Below, in pieces: positions 43,616 through 55,914 of a DNA stretch of 64,000 nucleotides. The DNA is taken from positions 907,483-971,482 of the forward strand of contig MNCI01010443.1 in NCBI GenBank assembly GCA_015680685.1, read 5' to 3'. Each line of letters begins with the position of its first letter. Positions within the stretch are counted from its first letter, which is position 1. The notes under the pieces were generated by a model that did no database searches, was not told where the DNA came from, and saw only the letters and a list, made by a program, of their open reading frames with translations. A program made the translations under genes and the position numbers. This DNA is from Gnetum montanum (lineage: Eukaryota; Streptophyta; Gnetopsida; Gnetales; Gnetaceae).

Positions 43616-46508
43616 CAGTCTATCCTCACATGGGATAGATAGCCACTCACCAAATACCAATGAGCACACAAGCACCAGTATCCCAACAGAGATTATCCAC
43701 CCCGATCTCCACCCAGTACATACCGCACGTGAAAACACATGGGCCCACTTTCACTACATCGGCCCCGCACATCCAAGGTGTCACTTCACAGTTTGTGGCT
43801 AGGCAAGGAACCATACCCCTTATTCAACAACCCAGTCACTTCAACATGCCACACCCTACAACCATAACTCTGAACATTGCTCTACAGCAACAAATGACAA
43901 CCCAAAAACCTCCCCAACCAACTAATCTGCCTACCACTCAAGAGTGGGCAGAAGCCAAACAAATGATGTGAGCATTAGCTAAAGAGGTAAAGCACCTCAA
44001 AACGGCAAACACTGAACAAGTTAAAGTACTATACTTCTACCATGATGATCCAATTAGCACTTCAGTGCCACCGTTAGCTTTGCCCAAGGGAATCACACTT
44101 CCACAGCTAACCAAATACAACGGGAAGGGAGATCCAAATGCTCACTTAGTCACGTTTTGATCAAAAACTCTATTGCTTCAAGCTTTTCCCCATGCAATCT
44201 TGCACGTGTTTGCTATGTTCTTAATGAGCATAGCCTTAGACTGGTACCAAGACTTACCTCATAACTCCATATCTTCTCTTGAGAATCTGTTACATCAATT
44301 TGTTACCAGGTTTAAGTACAACCTGAAGCCTGAAGCAACCCTAGACACTCTGATATAGGTGAAACAAGCACCACTTGAGCCTATGCAAAAGTTCATCCAA
44401 CGATGGAGTGCAGCCCTTAACGAACTTCATGAGCCCATCCCTGAAACGTATTTGCTTACAATTCTAAAGGGAGCCGTGAATGACTTCGTTAAGTCAAAAC
44501 TATACTACCTAAGCACTCAAACATTGAGCCAAGCATTCACACAGATCAAGAATATTGAATAAGCTGCACAAACCAGCAATGACCCCACCTATGTGGCTTA
44601 CAAGAACCAACATGTTTCCAAACAACAAACAATAATGGAAACTGTAGCCACAAGCACAAAAACAACAAAGACCAGTACCAACCCGCCTGCAATAATAAGG
44701 GCCACCCCAAGGCCCAACTTTCAGCGTAAGAATTGCTCTAAGTATATGCCGCTACCCACGCGAACCTCTAAACTACTAGAGCAACTCCTTAGAACTTGGC
44801 AAATCCAATACAAACAAGTAGCGGAAAATGCTCGTCGAAGACACGATAGGTACTGTGAGCTATTGAGGAACCCCACCTTAGCAGCATCAAATGAGCCCCC
44901 AGTCCCACGACACTTCAAATTAGATCGATTCTATCACTACCACCAGATGTCTGGTCACAATACCGACAACTGTCATGCGTTACAGGATGATCTACAAGCA
45001 ATGATAGAACGGGGCCAACTAAACGTCAACACCCTGAATCAACCTAGCACAAACGATGTCTCCTATGTCATAAACTCCATTGGCATAGATAGTAAGCCTA
45101 AACCTATGTAGCAACCTTTTGTAATTCATGTGCCTCCCAGCAAGGCAACGATCCCCTCTGCCTCTATGAGCAAGAGACCTCCCATCATCACTAAGGTGCC
45201 ACCTAGAGCACCGACGACACATTTCGTGGTCAAGGTACCACCACCTCATACGTCTGCTAAGATGTTAAACTGGCCAGATGCAACACAATCCCAAGCACCG
45301 AAGACACCCTTTGTGGTCAAAATACCCCCACAGTCGTCCGCTAAGACGTTAAACTGGCATGTTGCACCAACGACAATAGCAAAGAAACCTTTCATTATCA
45401 AGGTGCCACAACATGCTAGTCAAAAAACAACAACACCTCCTAAACTCCCATTTTTCATAAAAGTGCCACCACGCGATGGTCCCTCACTTACCCTGAGCCC
45501 AACCATAGGAAATGTCTCAACCTCTCCTTCCTCAAGATTCAACCTTACCAACAACACAGATAAGCCTACAAAATGGTAGTAGAAGAGGACAAATGAACAA
45601 CGAACAACACCCACAACTGAAACAAAGGACACACCTAGTATACAACAACTGAACACTGGGGGCCCTACCCGTCATCCCAAACAAACCAGGCCCAAGCCCT
45701 CAACCCATACAGAGGCAACCAACACAATAGCAGACAACACAGACTTTGTATCTACATTGGCCCAAGTGAAACAAACACTCAAACAAAAGAACACAACCAT
45801 GAGTTTGTACGATCTGGTCATGACATCATCGGCTCATCGTGAAGCCTTAGCGCAATCGTTAGCATCCATTCCTATTATAGAGGGCATCCCTACTAACATG
45901 GAATCCATTCGTGCAATGATTTCACAACACACACCACAAGGATTGGGTTCAAACACCTTAGCCTTTTGTGATGATGCAGTTAAACGTAACCCTAAACGAG
46001 GGGAAGTCGCAATAGCTCCATTATTAATTAGTGTGCATGTCGGGTAATGTACCATTCACAGAGTGCATGTGGATGATGGTGCAGCAACAAACATAGTTCT
46101 ATACTCTGTCATCGACAAACTAGGCATGGCAGATGAGATCATGCCAATAGAAACCATGTGTTTAAATCTTTCAATGGATCATGTGTCATAGTTAAGGGCA
46201 CAATCAACTTAGCCTTTGTGGCAGGAGAACAATTCCCCACCAGCGTAGAATTCACTATCATAGAAGAGATGCCTAGTTTCAACATAATTCTTGGTAGACC
46301 TTGGCTAGCATAACAACGAGTCGTTTCCTCACCGATACATCAAGAAATACTCCTTCCATACGAAGGTGGACAAGTCATTATACATGGTGACAACACTTCC
46401 TTTCAAGCTGACCACAACATAGACATGTCACAGGTCTTGAGAGAGGAGCCTCTTGAAGCAACACCCACAACAACAAATACAACACCTAGAGCTAAAACGC
46501 CCGAATGA
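43616..46508 (+). pseudogene. gag-protease of copy D, continued after C
   Basis: The capsid domain is at about 44075-44570 (ALPKGITLPQLTKYNGKGDP; then SKLYYLSTQTLSQAF). The nucleocapsid element is YHYHQMSGHNTDNC, with the first cysteine replaced by tyrosine. The spacer (45115-45480) contains about six PFVVKVPP-like repeats plus two copies of AKMLNWPDA or AKTLNWHVA. Protease: VDDGAATNIV at about 46069, then FNIILGRPWLA. Stops include TGA at about 44158, TAG at about 44356 and 44560, and TAA at about 46045, seven codons before the protease motif, at the same place as in B. There is a frame change after VDDG near 46160. Confidence 0.85.
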
Positions 46509-46694
46509 GGGGTAAAAACTGAAAGCCTCCCAGAGCGAACTAGCATGCCTCCTAGACTATGTATGACTAAGAAAAAACCACATAATCAAGACTCCCCTGC
46601 CGTCAAAGACACGTCTAATCTCTGCCCACTCTTCACCTTTGTTCATTGTGCATACGTCACCTTAGTTTGTATTGTATTAGCTTACACGTTCTCT

Positions 46695-47125
46695 CATGGC
46701 CCGAAAAGGCCTTAAATTACCACCATTACACATTATCTTCTATATATTGGTGCATTTTAGTTCATGTTTTCTGTAGTTGCTATTTAATATTGTTTTCTCT
46801 AGTAGCTTTTGTTTACAGGATCATACAGACGCACACGCATGCATCCACATAGAGCAGTCATGGCATCATGACTTAAAATTGATACCACAGAATGTCCTAG
46901 CGTCATGACAGTAAACTAACACCACAGAGCTCTATCTGACATGACACTAAACTATCACACTCATTCACCAGAGTTCGCTAAGACTATAAACTAGCTTGCC
47001 TCTTCATAGTCCGTCACAACTATAAACTAGCATTGTACTATCCACTACGATAATAAACTGGCAATGTCCAATGGGTTATGATGTAAAACTAACCCATGAT
47101 AGTTCGCTAAGACTATAAACTAGCC
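46695..47125 (+). repeat. Motif arrays D1 and D3
   Basis: D1 is one unit (ATGGCCCGAAAAGGCCTTAAA, 46696-46716). D3 spans 46860-47125 with about eight units such as GGCATCATGACTTAAAATTG and TTCGCTAAGACTATAAACTA. Between them, TTTTGTTTACAG followed by GATCATAC (about 46810-46826) resembles the acceptor before RT in C and E. The fusion of the first and last arrays mirrors copy B. Confidence 0.75.
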
Positions 47126-48280
47126 AAATCGTTTTTGGCACATTCATCTGCTATAGTAATTCATGAAATTTCTTCATCAATGTCTACTGCATCATTCATC
47201 ACATCGGCTCTGACAACACTATTGCTACTTATTTTGTTTGCATTAAGTTTCACATGGTGCCTCCATTTGCATCAGTCACATTCATGCCTGAAGTGTTTGC
47301 TAACTCATTCACTTGTGATTTTCTTGTCTTCTTGGAGTTATGTTTGTAGGATGACACCCAGTGGTGCTCATACACGGATACACTTCATCACCGTGACAAG
47401 GTGCCACATTGTTTCTGATGCACGCAACCAGGTTAATCAATCCGTTCAAAAGTACATTCCTAGTTCCCAATACATTCTCTAGTTCCCCAACACTCTTGTT
47501 CCCTTTCCTACCTAGTTACAGTTCCCAAATACATCCAGTACACCCCAAAACTTTGAGCACACTATTACACGCTACGACACTCTTAAGCAACTGCAACACA
47601 CAATATGGCACATGAGCATGAGTGAAAAATTGAAAGAAAGCTCTTGCCAAAAAATAAAGAGATAAAAAAATGAATGAATAAAAAAAAGAACAACAAAAAA
47701 GAGAAAAAAAAAGCAAAAAAAAAAGAAAAGAGCAAAGAGCAAAATGAACCACAAGACCCTTGGCACTTCCCACAAGCCTCAGGTGGGAAGGTAGTTGTCT
47801 TGGAGACAAATAATCATGTCTCAAGAGCTCAAGTAACATCTCATTGTGTAGATTTGGCTCTCTGCCAATAGGTTCTTTTTAACACCAAACAAGGGGCTTG
47901 TTCTTCCATAGAATGCAGCCCACCATCACGCGGCCAACAAGTCCTCTTAAACACTAAAGAAGAGTCTTGTTCCGCTAAAGGACACACATCTCATGTCTTG
48001 ATTCCGAGTCTGCTAAACAATGGCTATTGACAAGGATCAGCAGGACCTGTATACACACCAAACCATCCCCTTTACCATGCACAATCCCTTGATCAGTTCC
48101 CAATCCCCACAATTTCCATTTCCCTATCTAGCTACAAACTTCATTTCCCCAATCCCATGTACTACTGAACACGGTGCGATGACATCTGGCCAAAGGTCGA
48201 AGAACAATGCTACTAGGTTTCTTGTGGTATTGTTTACTTCTTTGTCAATGCTTCTTGGGTCGATTCCTCCAAGCGTCAAC
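47126..48280 (+). other. 3' UTR of copy D
   Basis: No gene is seen. GAGTTATGTTTGTAG followed by GATGACAC lies near 47335-47357. An A-rich purine tract of about 100 bp lies at 47645-47745. Segments at 47780-48010 and 48160-48280 match the 3' UTRs of B, C and E. Confidence 0.65.
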
Positions 48281-48293
48281 AAAGAGGGGTCAA
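48281..48293 (+). other. Polypurine tract of D
   Basis: AAAGAGGGGTCAA directly precedes the 3' LTR start TAAAACACC (TG changed to TA). It is the same element as in C and E. Confidence 0.8.
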
Positions 48294-49188
48294 TAAAACA
48301 CCACAAAATTCTGAGCTTAGTACTTCTTCAACAAGAATCGAGCTAAGTCATGATGCTCCCCAACATGACTGAAGCTTGAGGAGCTTACAGATAGCTTCAA
48401 GTAGAGTTGAACTCAACAAGAAATGGTTCCTTGGGACCCATAGAAGACTACAATGACATCTGGCATCAAACTTGATAAATCTTGAGCTCAAAATACTTGG
48501 TTTTCACTAAGTATGCATCCTGTACGTTGGCCTATACATTCCCAGCGTACAGCCCAGCGTAGAGCAACTTTTGGGCCCCAAAAATGAGTCAAAACATGCC
48601 AGAACTAAGCATCTAGACCCCCTAGGACCTTACCCAAGATCCTCATTAGCTCTCAGGCACTTGAAAATTGAATTTTGGGCTCCAAATGATGGTTTTTCAT
48701 TCCTCTACGCCCAGCATACAGCCCAACGTAGAGCAACTTTCGGGCCCCAAAAATGAGTTAAAATATGCTAGAACTAACCATTTGGAGCCCCTAGGACCTT
48801 TCCCAAGATCCCCAGAAGCTCTCAGGCACTTGAAAATCAAATTTTAGGCTCCAAATGATGGTCTTTCATTCCTCTACACCAGCGTACAGCCCAGCGTAGA
48901 GCAACTTTCGGGCCCCAAAAATGAGTCAAAACATGCCAGAACTGAGCATCTGGACCCCCTAAGACCTTCCCCAAGGTTCCCAATAGCTCTCAGGCACTTG
49001 AAAATCAAATTTTGGGCTCCAAATGATGGTCTTTCATTCCTCTACGCCCAGCGTAGAGCCCAGTGTAGAGTAACTTTTAGGCCCCAAAAATGAGTTGAAA
49101 CATGCTAGAACTGAGCATCTGGACCCCCTAGGTCCTTCTCAAAGGTCCCCAGTAGTTCTCAGGAACTTGAAAATCAAATTTTGGGCTC
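48294..49188 (+). repeat. 3' LTR of copy D, cut by E, with four 170-bp tandem repeats
   Basis: It starts TAAAACACCACAAAATTTTG. From about 48500 to 49188 there are about four direct repeats of about 169-170 bp. Each carries GCCCAGCGTAGAGCAACTTT, GGGCCCCAAAAATGAGT, TGGACCCCCTAGG and CAGGCACTTGAAAAT; landmark positions are about 48613, 48782, 48951 and 49120. Copy E is inserted in the last unit. Confidence 0.85.
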
Positions 49189-50363
49189 TGTACCACCTGA
49201 AATCATCTATCTTCGGTTGGAAGGAAACAGAGACCGTGGGATCGCAGGGTGCACACAGAAGACTTTGCCTTCGCTTGAGGGCAAGTTGGAATGCACGAAG
49301 GCAGAGTACCTTGGGTGGTCCACACACAGATCAGACAAGGATTTCCCCGAACGTACACTGAAGTGCTATACGTTGGGTTAGACGTAAACAGTGCAGCGGG
49401 CGTAAACAAAGCGTGAACAATGTAAACAATACAAACAGAGTGTGAACGTAAACAAACGTACACAGAATATGTACAAAAATTAATGCAAACTGTAAACGAT
49501 TGTGGGAAGAAAATGTAACAATGGCATTACTGAATGAAAGTACAATGCATCGGTCAGATGCAGTTGTGAATGGGACACAAGGCAGATGAAAGCCTCGGTG
49601 GATGCAAGGACGACTGCTGCTGGATCGCACTATAAGCACAGCGTAGAGACTATATGCTCAGTGTATAGGGTTGTCTAGTGTAATAGGTTTTTATGAACTG
49701 GTTCTCAGCGTAATTGCTCTTTGGTATGATCTCGGATTTTGCCAAACCCCCCCCCCCCCCTGTTCAAGTGGGAAAGTGGGGCTTTTATACCGATTGTTAC
49801 GCTAGACTCAGGTTAGGAGACACGTGGCGCGTTGACCGGGTGCATAAGATTTACAAATATACAATATATTATATCCACCCATCGTATACGCTGGGCGTAT
49901 ACACTATATCAGGTAGGCGTATATGAACTCGGGTGGAGATGTTGTAGATGTTGGGCGTATACGTTGATGGTTGCCAACTTGCTTCAATCCTTGCTCTTCA
50001 GTGTTGTTCTCATGTTGTCTTTGGAGATTTCATGCTAGACGTATGCATCTATTGTACCTGCTGAGCGTACATGTGAGGTGTGTACATTGGGCATGTACGC
50101 TGGGCGTCTATGCTGGGCGTCTACGCTGGGACTTGGGCATACATGCTAGGCGTATATGCTGAGAATTTCAGCGTATACGCTGGGAATGTGAAAATGGGCG
50201 TATACGCTAGGCATATATGCTGGAACTGCATGCTTAGAAAAAATTAAGCCTCTGATCTCCAAAGTTTCCATGTTTGACACCAACTGTAGCTGTTGTCGTC
50301 TGGGGTCCCAGGGACCTGCTTGGTGTTGGACACGTACCAAGCTCAAAATTTTGTGGTGTTTCA
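49189..50363 (-). repeat. 3' LTR of copy E (1,175 bp)
   Basis: On the minus strand it runs TGAAACACCACAAAATTTTG to CAGGTGGTACA. It shares the R-U5 words CTCAAGCGAAGGCAAAG and TGGACCACCCAAGG with the LTRs of C and D. GCGTATACGC words lie at 49880-50230. A run of 14 C (49747-49760) is present. Confidence 0.88.
49783..49826 (-). promoter_or_regulatory. LTR promoter motifs of E
   Basis: On the minus strand CACGTG (49826-49821) precedes TATAAAA (49789-49783). The arrangement is as in A, B and C. Confidence 0.65.
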
Positions 50364-50376
50364 TTGGCCCCTCTTT
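50364..50376 (-). other. Polypurine tract of E
   Basis: On the minus strand AAAGAGGGGCCAA directly precedes the LTR start TGAAAC. Confidence 0.8.
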
Positions 50377-51479
50377 GTTGACGCTTAGAGGAATCGACCC
50401 GAGAAGCATCGACAAAGAAGTGAAAAACACCACAAGTAACCTGATAGAGACTCTGTTCATCGTCACTTGACTAGACGTCATCGCACCGTGTTCAGTAGTA
50501 CATGGGATTGGGGAAAGTGGAATTTTGTATCTGGGGGGAGAACGGGGATTGTGGGGGCTAGTAACAGCTCAAATGATTATGCTTGGTGAAAAGGGGATGC
50601 TCTGATGTGTGTCATGCTGGTCCTTATCAATAGCTGTTGTTTAGTAGACTTGGAATCCAGACATATGATGTGCATCCTTTGGTGGAACAAGACCCTTGGT
50701 TAGTGCTCAAGAGAACTTGTTGGCAAGACCAAAGCCACTGGAGAATGTGTTACATTATTTGGAGGAACATGAACCCTTTTTAATGTTGAGGGTGGGGGGG
50801 AACCTGTTGGCGGAGAGCCAAAGTCATGTGATCATGCATTGCATGCTTTGGAGGAACAGGGATCCTTTGTTTAGGGGATCTGTTGGCGGAGAGACAAAGT
50901 CATGCAACTGGATGTGTGTTGTTGTTTTGACATGAGTACTTGGTTTCGAGACAACTGCCTTCCCACCTGGGGCTTATGGGAAGTGCCTGGGGTCTCGTTT
51001 TTTTTGGAAGAAAACTTTGCTTTGGTTTTGTAGTCATGCTCAAGTGCTGTGTTTTGTGTTGTAACGGCTTCAGAGTGCTACAAAAGTTTGAATCTACTAG
51101 GTGTATCAACGGTGTGGCAGAGTAGAGTATGTGCAGGAGTAGATAGTGAATGCATTGGGAGATGGGGATGTACTAGTGAATGGCTCAATTTAGTCTTGCC
51201 TCATGCACTATGAACATTGTCCCATCGTGCTGCTTGTGGCGAGCTACATTCTTATGCGAAAACCTCTGGTGTCATCCTACAAACATAACTCCAAGGAGAC
51301 AAGAAAACCATGAGTGAATAAGCAAGCTTAGACTTACACGGTGGTAGATGGAACAAAGATGTTGAGGGGGATTTCAGACACTATATGTAGATGACAGTAA
51401 TGCTGGTAAGATGGTTTGATAGCGAGTGATGCAGTGATTCTAATTGAATGAACGTGGCTGCAGATGGATGAACCAGAAA
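50377..51479 (-). other. 3' UTR of copy E with about three 90-bp units
   Basis: No gene is seen. About three diverged units at 50650-50905 carry CTTTGGTGGAACAAG or TTTGGAGGAAC with TGTTGGC and AGACCAAAGCCA or AGAGCCAAAGTCA. C has two such units. Near 51270-51300 the minus strand reads TTGGAGTTATGTTTGTAG followed by GATGACAC. Confidence 0.6.
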
Positions 51480-51835
51480 TGGACTTGCCAGTTTATAGTC
51501 TTAGTGGACTATCATGGGTTAGTTTTATGTCATAACCCTAGTGGAAATTTCCCGTTTAGCGTCATGGTGGACGTTACATTGCCAGTTTCTAGTCTTAGCG
51601 GACCATGAAGAGGAAAACCAGTTTATAGTCTTAGCGGACTCTGGTAAATGCAACGGTGGCAGTTTACTATCATGCCGGACGGGTGCTAGTTTATCTTCAT
51701 TGCGGACACTGTGTGGTATCAATTTATCTTCATGATTCTAGGACGAGCTGTGATATCAGTTTTAAGTCATAATCCAAGACTGTTCTATGGTGTTAGTTTA
51801 GAGTCGTGACTCCAGGACTCACACATACCTGAGCT
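51480..51835 (-). repeat. Motif array E3 (after integrase)
   Basis: About ten + strand units such as CCAGTTTATAGTCTTAGTGGAC, TAGTTTTATGTCATAACCC and GGTATCAATTTATCTTCATG. In element sense the core is GACTATAAACTGG. It is the counterpart of A3, B3, C3 and D3. Confidence 0.82.
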
Positions 51836-51840
51836 GGTAC

Positions 51841-54800
51841 TTAAAGGTAGAATAGTTTTAGGTACAAGTGGTTGGTTAGATTGGCCAACTCATTCCCTTC
51901 CATATCAGCGAGCTTGAATGCTCCGTTGTTGAATGCTTTGGTGACCAAGTAAGGCCCTTCCAAGTTGGCTGAAAATTTGTCCGGGTGTTCCTGAACTGCC
52001 TTTAGTACAAGGTCACCCTCTTTGATGGGGCACTTATGGATGTCATGCCAATGTCATTGCCATTGTTATTTTTGATACCATTTGATTTGATCAAGTTCAC
52101 GTATGCATTCTTCCTCCACCGAGTCGAGGTCAATGATGCGTAGATCATTGTTTTGCTCGTCATCGAGGAGTCCAAAGAGTGTGATCCTTAAAGATGGTAC
52201 CTATAATTCCAAAAGTAAAATAGCTTCTAAACCGTAAACAAGACTATATGGTGTTTTACCTATTGAAGTTCAGTGTGTAGTACGGTATGCCCACAATGCG
52301 TATATCAATTGTTCGTGCCATCTTCGCTTGCTTTGGGTGAGCATCTTTTTGAGTATTGTAATAATCGTTTTGTTCGTCGCCTCTGCTTGCCCATTGCTCT
52401 GAGGATAGTAAGGGGATGAAAACAAGTGTTTGATCCCTAAACTTTCACAAAAGGTTTTGGTCTCGGCACTGCTAAATTATGGTCCGTTTTTAGTGATGAT
52501 TGTCATGGGAATGCCAAAGCAGGTTACAATATTTTCGAGAATGAAGTTGCATACATGCTTAGATATAGTTTTTCAAAGGGGAGCGGCTTCTACCCACTTC
52601 GTAAAATATTCAGTTGCGGTTATGATGAAACTATGCCCTACGGAAGATGAGGGTGTTATTGGGCTGATAAGGTCCAATCCCCACTTTTGAAAGGGCCACG
52701 TGATTTGCGCTGTATGTAACTCATTTGGTGGGACATGTATTAGATTGCTGTGTTTTTGACAAGTACTACATGTCTTGACCTTGGAAAAACAATGGTATTC
52801 CATGTGTGGCCAATAATAGCCTAAGCGTCTGATTTTTTTTGTCATGGCTTTTGGTGCTATGTGTCCTCCGCATAGTCCATCGTGTACTTGTTCGACAATG
52901 ATTTGGACATCGGTACTACTAACGCATGTTAGCAATATGCCTTTGTAGGATCTACGACACAATGTGTCTCCTACTAGGGTATACTACTTAGAATGCTTTC
53001 GTACTGCATCCTTTTGTGCATTTGTTAGATGTCATGGTGTCTCACCGCGTAGAAGGTATTCTTTTATGTTGTCATACCATTCTATCGCGTGTGTTGTACT
53101 AACAGATGTGATTGGCAACGTGTCGAGGGTATCGGTGATTGGTTCAGCACAACTGGTTATGGAGCTTGGCAATGTGTGGAACATGTCAGGCAATATGTTT
53201 AATGCCAGGGTGGATAGTGCATCTACGATGGTGTTGTCATTTCTAGAGATGTGTTGCACATTGATGTTTTCAAATTGCCTTGTTAGGTGTTTTGCCAGGT
53301 CGCAGTATGGTTGTAAATGTTGGGCTTTACATGTATAGACGTTTGTGACCTAGTTTATGACTAGTTGCGAGTCTCCTCTGACCACAAGCCATGTGATATC
53401 TAAAGCAAATGTTGCCGCGAGACCCCTAAGGAGACCTTCGTACTCTGCTATGTTATTTGTACAATGAAAGTTGAAACGATAAGCAAAGGGTTGGATCTCC
53501 CTGGAGGGATAAGTGATGACAACGGCTGCACTTCCGCCTCGAGAGGTGGATGCTCCGTCGAAGTTTAGAATGGCATCGTAGTCATTGGGCACTATGTCTA
53601 TTGCGCTTATATCCTCATCTGGGAATTATGGCTCTATTATTGCTTGATCGTGCATTGGTGATGTGGCCATTTGACTTGCTATGGCTTGACCCTTAACCGA
53701 TGATTGTGCTATGTAATGCAGGTCAAACTCTGCTATCATGTCTTTCCAGCGGGCTATCCGACTCATTTCGTAAATGTTTCCTGTTATGGCCCTTAGCACA
53801 TTATTTTTGCAAACTATATTAACTTGGTTGCGGAAGAGGTAGTGTCACCACTTTCTCAAAGAAAATACCAAAGCTAAACAAGACCTCTCCATGTCGTTAT
53901 ACCTTTTCTCGTGGACAACTAATGCACAGCTTAAGTAATATACAGGGACTTCGGTTCCGTCATCTTGTTTCTGGCAAAGCATAGACGTGATGGACGAATC
54001 TGAAGTAGCGAGGTAGATGTAAAATGGTTTATCATTTTGAGGTGGATAAACCTTGGGTAAACGGGAAAGTATCATTTTAATGTCGTCGAATGCTTGTTGG
54101 CACTACGGAGTCCATTCAAAATGGACGTTTTTGCGTAATAGGTGGTTCATAGGTCTTAGTTTGTCTATCAATTTTTCTATGAAGTGCCTGATAAACTGTA
54201 ATCTACCCTGGAGACCTTGAAGTTCGGTAAGGTTGCCTGGTGGTTTTAAGTTTGTTATTGCCTTAACCTTATCGAGGTCTACTCGTATCCCTGCTTCTGA
54301 GGCTATAAATCCAAGCATTTTTCCTATCTTGACGCCGAAGACACATTTTTTTGGGTTGAGTCGCAATTCATATTTTAAACAACATTTTAATACTAAGTCA
54401 AGATCTTGTACATGTTGTTCCTCTATATTTGATTTAACTACAATGTCATGCATGTAATCATTAAGCGAATGTAACATGTAATCACTAAAGATGAATGTCA
54501 TCGCTCTTTGATACGTGGCCCCAGCGCTCTTGAGACCAAAAGACATCATTGTGTAGCAAAAGGTTCCCCATGGTGTCATAAAGGTAGTTCGGAGTTGATG
54601 CTTCAAGTTAATACGTATCTGGTTGTATCTCAAGAAGCCGTCCATAAAAGATAATAGCGCGTTCCCGGCAGTTGAGTCAACAAGTTGATCAATGCTAGGC
54701 AAAGGAAAATCATCTTTTATGGTTGCAACATTTAAATCCCAAAATTCAATGCACAAGCGAATGCTTCCATTCTTCTTCGGGACAATGACCATGTTGGATA

Positions 54801-55317
54801 CCCACTCGGCGTAATCAACAGCTCGAATGAAGCTAGCCTGATAAAGTTTGGTGATCTCATTGCGAACTGCTAAGGCCACCTTGGGTTTAACCTTTCGTGC
54901 TTTTTGTTTTACCGGTCTCAACTTGGGGTTGAGGATAATATTGTGTTGGATAATTCGGGGGTCTAGCCCGGGCATGTTTGTGTAGGACCAAGTGAATGCT
55001 TTCATATTTTCCCTAAGCATGTTTTCAATGTCTTTGGCTAATCGTGGTTGTAGTAATGTTCTTAATCTTAGTATTTTGATTTCTCCATTGGGCATGGTTA
55101 TGGGATTTTCGGCCAGCGGGTCTTCAGTGATGTTTTCGGCTTCTATGTCGAGGGATTTTTTCATGCCTTTATAGTCATCTATTATTTGCTCTGTTGAGGC
55201 GATGACCGCGTCTTCCATTGATGAACTTAGGTGGATGAGGCTCGTGTTGATGTCCCTTGTAATTTTGCCATATGGTCCATCGATAATTAATGGTTCAGTT
55301 AAGCGGTAGCGATCCAT
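51841..55317 (-). pseudogene. pol of copy E: RT, RNase H, aRNase H, integrase
   Basis: The ATG (55317) lies 11 bp after an acceptor-like site. RT is open from there to a TAG at 54103, with FMDGFLRYNQI and YMHD where A has YVDD. RNase H 1 (about 54075-53720) has YYLSCALVVHEKRYNDME. The archaeal-type RNase H (about 53590-53200) has LNFDGASTSRGG, NIAEYEGLL, RGDSQLVIN and NDNTIVDALSTLA. Integrase begins about 52960, with HDGLCGGHIA, CSTCQKH and WGLDLISPI; its second half (52570-51841) is broken by stops and ends TYLKLFYL-like at 51841. No chromodomain is seen. Confidence 0.9.
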
Positions 55318-55328
55318 CAGGTTTGCTC

Positions 55329-55346
55329 CTGCCAATAAACAGAGAG
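55329..55346 (-). promoter_or_regulatory. Candidate 3' splice acceptor before RT in E
   Basis: The minus strand reads CTCTCTGTTTATTGGCAG followed by GAGC; the AG is at 55330-55329. It aligns base for base with the site in C apart from a few substitutions. Confidence 0.6.
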
Positions 55347-55429
55347 TGGAATGAGCTAATGGGTGACGTTCTATGTTTCTTTGGTCATTTTAAATGATGT
55401 GTACGTTCATGGTGGATTATCGTCACACT

Positions 55430-55505
55430 AGGATGCATGGCAGTTTAATGCCTTACCGGGCCGTAACGGTAGTTTAAGGCCATACCAGGCCGTAATGGGT
55501 TTACG
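55430..55505 (-). repeat. Motif array E2 (between RT and antisense gene)
   Basis: Two to three + strand units: GGCAGTTTAATGCCTTACCG, GGTAGTTTAAGGCCATACC and a degenerate third. It is the counterpart of C2. Confidence 0.7.
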
Positions 55506-55681
55506 CTAGAATATTCAGCATAAATGTATGAAATGGGGTCCATGGGGGAGCCAGGATGTAATAATTTCTATTTTTAAATATTTTTCTAGGCAAAGTTTAG
55601 CAAAAAATAAGTAAAAAGGCACAAAATGGCAAAAAAGGAGCAACGGCGGCGTAAACGGCAGCGGTAGAGACGGCGGAGCGC

Positions 55682-55914
55682 TATATAAAAGGGGGAGGTT
55701 TCATTTGTTACATTACATTCCTGAGCGTAAGCGACTAAGCGAGCGTAAGCGTAAACTGCAGAACCTAGCATAAGCGTAACCCAGACTCGAGCGTAGACGC
55801 CAGACCTAAACCCCAACATAGACGCTGAGCATCAAACCCCAACATAGATGTTGAGCGTAGGCGTATAGAAATTCAACCCTCAGCGCGAGCCATCTATCCT
55901 AGCATAGACACCGA
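55682..55914 (+). promoter_or_regulatory. Promoter and 5' UTR of E's antisense gene
   Basis: TATATAAAA at 55682-55690 lies about 230 bp before the exon 1 ATG (55915). The leader carries GAGCGTAAGCG, CCCCAACATAGACGCTGAGC and similar units, related to those in C's leader. Confidence 0.62.

Larger units (their letters stand above)
43611..49188 (+). mobile_element. Copy D, right part: rest of gag-protease to 3' LTR
   Basis: This part begins with the second CCCAT copy, resumes the gag frame, and continues through protease, a one-unit first array, the last array, 3' UTR, polypurine tract and part of the 3' LTR. It lacks the antisense gene and pol exactly as B does. The 3' LTR is cut at 49188 by copy E. 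Confidence 0.87.
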
